NCBI GenBank assembly: GCA_026692885.1
Contig: JAPLNJ010001152.1
Span: 1-29,271 of the forward strand
DNA length: 29,271 nucleotides
Reading direction: 5' to 3'
From: Planctomycetota bacterium
GTDB lineage: Bacteria; Planctomycetota; Planctomycetia; Pirellulales; Pirellulaceae
A program made the translations under genes and the position numbers. The first letter of the stretch is position 1; every line of letters begins with the position of its first letter. The notes under the pieces were generated by a model that was given only the letters and a program-made list of their open reading frames with translations, was not told the origin of the DNA and made no database searches. Below, piece after piece: positions 26,133-29,271 of this stretch.

Positions 26133-26570
26133 TTAGGGCTGGGGGACCAGTTGGCGAAAGGTAGCCTCGTCAATCTCCGCCGTTCCGGCCGTGGCGTATG
26201 CCACGTACCGGCGGCCGCTGACTCCTGTCTGCTCGTAGGCCACAATCGAGGCGCCTTGGGGACCGGGAGGCGGTAACTTAATTCCGTAACGAACGACGTA
26301 AGGCTGCCCGTCCCGCGGCGAGACAAACGTCTTCTCCACATCGCTGACCTTCAGCGTCTGCAATTCTTCCGGGCGCAACTCGCTGACAAATCTCTTGAAC
26401 GCCACGGCATCGGGAGGCGTCCGGCCCTGATGCTGCGAGAGGTAGCGGCCGAAGATCACGGCCAAGATCTTCAAGTTCGACTCGACCGGAGCGGCCGGTT
26501 GATTGGCGTTACGGCAGCCAAGTCCTAAACAACTGACCGACATGAGGATGGCGAAGCACACCCGGATCAT
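26133..26570 (-). CDS. small exported, possibly lipid-anchored protein
   Basis: A 145-residue protein. The hydrophobic signal MIRVCFAILMSVSCLGLGC ends in a Cys that could be lipid-modified, although the lipobox (LGLGC) is imperfect. The mature domain has a helical part (LKILAVIFGRYLSQHQGRTPPDAVAFKRFVSEL) and a strand part (TFVSPRDGQPYVVRYGIKLPPPGPQGASIVAYEQTG, GRRYVAYATAGTAEIDEATFRQL). It lies 86 bp upstream of the broken DUF1559 gene on the same strand, and small proteins of this style often neighbour DUF1559 genes. ATG 26570 is chosen for the signal peptide. A GTG at 26591 and the frame up to 26681 are alternatives; no clear ribosome site decides. Confidence 0.68.
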   Translation of the reverse strand: MIRVCFAILMSVSCLGLGCRNANQPAAPVESNLKILAVIFGRYLSQHQGRTPPDAVAFKRFVSELRPEELQTLKVSDVEKTFVSPRDGQPYVVRYGIKLPPPGPQGASIVAYEQTGVSGRRYVAYATAGTAEIDEATFRQLVPQP

Positions 26571-26731
26571 CTGCGAAGAAAGTACGGTCACGTCGTCTTC
26601 TTTCTCGAAAGTGGCATGTGAATTGGGCGTCCTGGCGCCAAGGGACGAAAACCGTCCGCTGCCCAGCCCCCAAGGTTTCATTCAGATGCGTCACGCAGCC
26701 TCAGCGAAACCGAGGAACTTCCGTCGTTATA

Positions 26732-26850
26732 CCGCTCGCGGACAAAAGTCGCACATCTGGCGTTGTTGTCTAGCAACAAACCAGATGCATGCGAGCTTTG
26801 GCGGCGCGCACCCTGCTTGCTGCTAAACTGGTCAATGTCAACCGCGAGCG
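26732..26850. repeat. MITE-like element with 10-bp terminal inverted repeats
   Basis: CCGCTCGCGG (26732-26741) and CCGCGAGCGG (26841-26850) are perfect inverted repeats bounding 119 bp. Inside is a strong two-part hairpin: CATCTGG (26754-26760) with CCAGATG (26781-26787), and TTGTTG (26763-26768) with CAACAA (26774-26779). No convincing target duplication is seen, so mobility is unproven. Confidence 0.5.
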
Positions 26851-27434
26851 GAATAGGTGGTGATTCTAACGCAGTTCTGAGTCGAATCCAAGGGAAATTC
26901 CGCTGCCCATGTCGCTGTGCTTGACGTGAATCTAGCCGTAGTTATCCGGCACCGGCACGGCCAGCGGCCAGGTTCACCAACACGGCCGACGCCTGGGCCA
27001 GGAAGTCCTGGTTGACGAAATCACCATCGGTGGCGGCCTGAGTATCTTTCTTTACCTGTGCCGCGACCGCCCGCGCCGGGCTTCTCCTCGGCTTTCCGTC
27101 CGAACGCTTCACCGCCTGCGTCCACTTGTCTCGCCAGTCCCTGTAGCGTGTGACCGACGCGAGCAAGCAAGGTGCGATTATCCCCATCGGTGGGAGCGAC
27201 CGACTCGCCTTGGAACAAGGCGAGTGTCACCTGAAGCTAGGTACGCTTCACGTATCACCGGATCGCTTAGCGCGCTCGCTACACCGTTCAACTACCCATC
27301 TACGGGGAGCAGTAGTATTTATCGAACGATCCTCTAAAGAACGGCAAGCCGCATGGCGAGCACATCTACACTCCGCACTCGCTCAGAGCAGCCGCGGCTA
27401 CCAAGCTCCGGCCGGAATTCCGGCGTGGTCTGAA
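26851..27434. other. decayed non-coding stretch
   Basis: No intact gene is visible. Short minus-strand frames (about 27021-27230 and 26942-27187) contain protein-like runs such as NRTLLARVGHTLQGLARQVDAG and FVNQDFLAQASAVLVNLAAG in different frames, which suggests the ruins of an older gene. A perfect 9-bp hairpin, ACTCGCCTT/AAGGCGAGT (27203-27225), lies within; it lacks a T-run. I checked for a tRNA near 27230-27310 and found none. Confidence 0.4.
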
Positions 27435-27510
27435 TCTTCGCACTGCCCACGACGATCATGCTGACGAGCCCACCCATGTCAGTCAAGACACCCCGCCCTA
27501 AGGCTTCATC
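27435..27510 (-). pseudogene. remnant of a PPC-type paralogue
   Basis: Minus-strand translation reads VLTDMGGLVSMIVVGSAKIQ. This matches SLTDMEKPVNLTVVGSATMG of the neighbouring PPC-domain protein (DNA 27845-27910) at the LTDM and VVGSA blocks, and the DNA shares GCACTGCCCACGACG. Surrounding sequence is not open, so this is a short relic of a second copy. Confidence 0.6.
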
Positions 27511-27538
27511 CGGCGGCCCCTTCCTTTTTGGGTGGCTC

Positions 27539-29271
27539 CTATTTAATCAAACGGGCTTCTACGGTTGCGATCTCGCGGTTGACGAACTCGTCTGTCAAGA
27601 ACCACTCTTGATAGAGCTCTTCGACCTGTCTCAAATACCCGTCGACCGATGACCTGGTCAACGTGGGCTTCACATCCTTCGGTCGAGCCTCGTCACGGAT
27701 CGGCGGGCGGATGCGCTCGGCGGGTGGTTGGTAGGAGGAATCGAAGACCAGGGCCGACAGGGTTTCCGCGGGCAGCAGATGTCGCCAGAGGAAAGCCTGC
27801 ATTCTGTCTTCGGCCGGAACGGCCTCATGGACGACTTCCCGGTCCCCCATGGTAGCACTGCCCACGACGGTCAGATTGACCGGCTTTTCCATGTCCGTAA
27901 GGCTGGTCTTTACCGATATCGCTACGGCCTCTTGTTTGGCCGCCAGCGTGGCACCAGGCGATTCGAGGCCCGCCGGCAAGTCTTTGAAGCTCAGCTTGAT
28001 CGGCCCGTCGAATCCGTCCTTGCGGATGACGAAAACGGTCACAGCGGCGGATCCCTTGCTGGGCATAACGATCCTGGAAGGGATGAGACGCAACGCGAAA
28101 TCGGGCTGCGGCTGGCTGATCCGGAGCCGATAGGCATACTCCTTTCCTGCGTGTCGTCGCGTGTCGCCAAGGTGAATGAAGTATTTTCCGTCGGCGGGCA
28201 GCTTCACCATGAGGTAGGAATCGGCGTGGTCGGTATTCAACCCCGATCCGGCGTCGTAATGATCGTCGTTCAATGCGATGATCTTGCCATCTGGGCCGGT
28301 GACTTTGATGAAGGAATCGAACGGGGAGCCGAGGCGGCGCGCGACCACTTCGGCGACGATTGTTTCGCCGGCCTTTCCTTCCACCTCGAAGACATCCCAG
28401 TCACCCGGGCGATCCGCTCGCCCGTTGACGATGATGGGAAGATTCACTTTCTGCGCCTTGGACGGCTCGTCGTTGGGTTCCTGTTCCAGGCACTCGGGCA
28501 GCGTATCCAGGGCAAACGGCACGTAGTTGGAAACGAACTTCCCGTTGGTGGCGGCAAGCAGATGGATTCCTGGCTTGGCGTCTTGGGGGGCAGGCGACAG
28601 CGTGGCCTTTTCCAGGTTCCATCCGTCCATCTCGATCTTAACGGGCGTGCCCACGCGGCCTCCCAACGGGAAGATGCTGGTCACGAAGGGCAGCTCATCG
28701 ACGGTAATGCGATACACAAAGCTCTCGCGGCCGCGAAAAAGGGCCTCGTGGATGGTCAACACATACTCGCCGTCCTGGGGGACTTCATAATAGATTACCG
28801 GGTCGGGGTTGAAACGGAAATCGTCGTCGTAGGCCACTTCCTTGCCGGTAGCATCGCGGAGCAGAAGCACTGCTTGGAACCAGCCGGGAACGCCATCGGC
28901 GACGTAGGGCACCAGTTCCCGTGCCTTGGCGGAGACGACCAGACGCTGGCCCTTGCTCGCCTGAAAACGATACCGGTTCATTTCACCCGCGGCGATCTGG
29001 CCGTTCATCGTGCACGGCACGGTGATACGATACTCCTCTTCTTCCGGCGGCCTTTTGCGCTGGGCCAGATACTCTTTGCCGAGCACCGGGAGCTGACAGG
29101 TCTTCATCGGTTTGCGGGCGACTTCGGGCACTTGGCCCACGTAGAAGGGCAGCGGGTTGGAGACGCCCCGTTTGGTGATCGCCCTGATTTCTCGCCGGCC
29201 CGGTTTTGCGCCAGGCGCCACCGTGACTTCGGCAAAGATGAGTTCGGTCTGGGAGCGAACGGCCGGGTTGC
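27539..29271 (-). CDS. large exported PPC-domain protein (5' end beyond the window)
   Basis: This partial gene stays open to the window edge (first codons read NPAVRSQTELIFAEVTVAPG), so no start is visible. A tail IgG-like/TIG segment (PGRREIRAITKRGVSNPLPFYVGQ) is followed by a bacterial pre-peptidase C-terminal (PPC) domain (TMNGQIAAGEMNRYRFQASKGQRLVVSAKAREL...DGEYVLTIHEALFRGRESFVYRITV). Then come an IPT-like part (TSIFPLGGRVGTPVKIEMDGWNL) and a second PPC domain (ECLEQEPNDEPSKAQKVNLPIIVNGRADRPGDWDVFEVEGKAGE...DGKYFIHLGDTRRHAGKEYAYRLRI). The last 190 residues resemble an Ig-like domain plus a conserved tail. Such multi-PPC proteins are common in planctomycetes and sit on or outside the cell surface; the function is unknown and no protease motif is seen in this part. 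Confidence 0.85.
   Translation of the reverse strand, partial: NPAVRSQTELIFAEVTVAPGAKPGRREIRAITKRGVSNPLPFYVGQVPEVARKPMKTCQLPVLGKEYLAQRKRPPEEEEYRITVPCTMNGQIAAGEMNRYRFQASKGQRLVVSAKARELVPYVADGVPGWFQAVLLLRDATGKEVAYDDDFRFNPDPVIYYEVPQDGEYVLTIHEALFRGRESFVYRITVDELPFVTSIFPLGGRVGTPVKIEMDGWNLEKATLSPAPQDAKPGIHLLAATNGKFVSNYVPFALDTLPECLEQEPNDEPSKAQKVNLPIIVNGRADRPGDWDVFEVEGKAGETIVAEVVARRLGSPFDSFIKVTGPDGKIIALNDDHYDAGSGLNTDHADSYLMVKLPADGKYFIHLGDTRRHAGKEYAYRLRISQPQPDFALRLIPSRIVMPSKGSAAVTVFVIRKDGFDGPIKLSFKDLPAGLESPGATLAAKQEAVAISVKTSLTDMEKPVNLTVVGSATMGDREVVHEAVPAEDRMQAFLWRHLLPAETLSALVFDSSYQPPAERIRPPIRDEARPKDVKPTLTRSSVDGYLRQVEELYQEWFLTDEFVNREIATVEARLIK

Noticed and set aside
27226..27330. Possible tRNA near the sequence GGATCGCTTAGCGCGCTCGCTAC
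   Set aside because: No acceptor stem or T-loop consensus could be paired; no cloverleaf forms.

Overview
The window most likely comes from a planctomycete chromosome, probably Pirellulales-like. This rests on gene content, not on a database match. The evidence is high GC, a DUF1559 prepilin-like gene (N-terminal [23 protein letters not shown]-terminal H-X9-DG), a large secreted PPC-domain protein, a CHAT/TIR/NB-ARC/TPR giant, a dense load of short palindromic repeats, and a 23S-5S rRNA unit with no 16S or tRNA upstream. Unlinked rRNA genes are a known planctomycete trait.

Layout. 1-310 is a nested palindromic repeat. 311-4976 (minus) is an immune-receptor-like gene with CHAT protease, TIR, NB-ARC ATPase and TPR regions, split by a heptanucleotide duplication near its start. 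5159-9698 (minus) is a marR - hlyD/macA-like - macB-like efflux operon with a candidate operator in front of marR. 9699-10559 is repeat-rich non-coding DNA. 10560-11996 (plus) is a pair of membrane-anchored proteins of unknown function, the first a coiled coil. 12095-12640 (minus) is a macrodomain protein, divergent from a secreted beta-helix protein (12780-13769, plus). 13838-16776 (minus) holds a YbhN/AglD-type membrane protein and an Aas-like AMP-dependent acyl ligase, both plausibly lipid-related. 16992-17767 (plus) has two small membrane-associated proteins.

17996-21634 (plus) is a complete-looking 23S-5S transcription unit: tandem promoters, boxA-like leader, 23S, 5S and an intrinsic terminator. 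Next come an exported protein (minus), then rsfS and argS (plus; ribosome silencing factor and arginyl-tRNA synthetase). On the minus strand follow a broken DUF1559 gene and a small exported protein that would precede it in transcription. 26682-27538 is decayed DNA holding a piece of a PPC-type paralogue. The window ends inside the PPC-domain gene itself.

The most striking layer is the repeats. At least five families of short palindromes occur. Some are nested one inside another at the tip of a host hairpin. Some lie in frame inside the CHAT-TIR gene. One is flanked by an exact 24-bp direct repeat that regenerates the hlyD stop codon. Some supply the stop codon and last residues of unrelated genes. 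Together they look like an active, non-autonomous palindromic-element system, and no transposase or RAYT-like gene is visible in the window.
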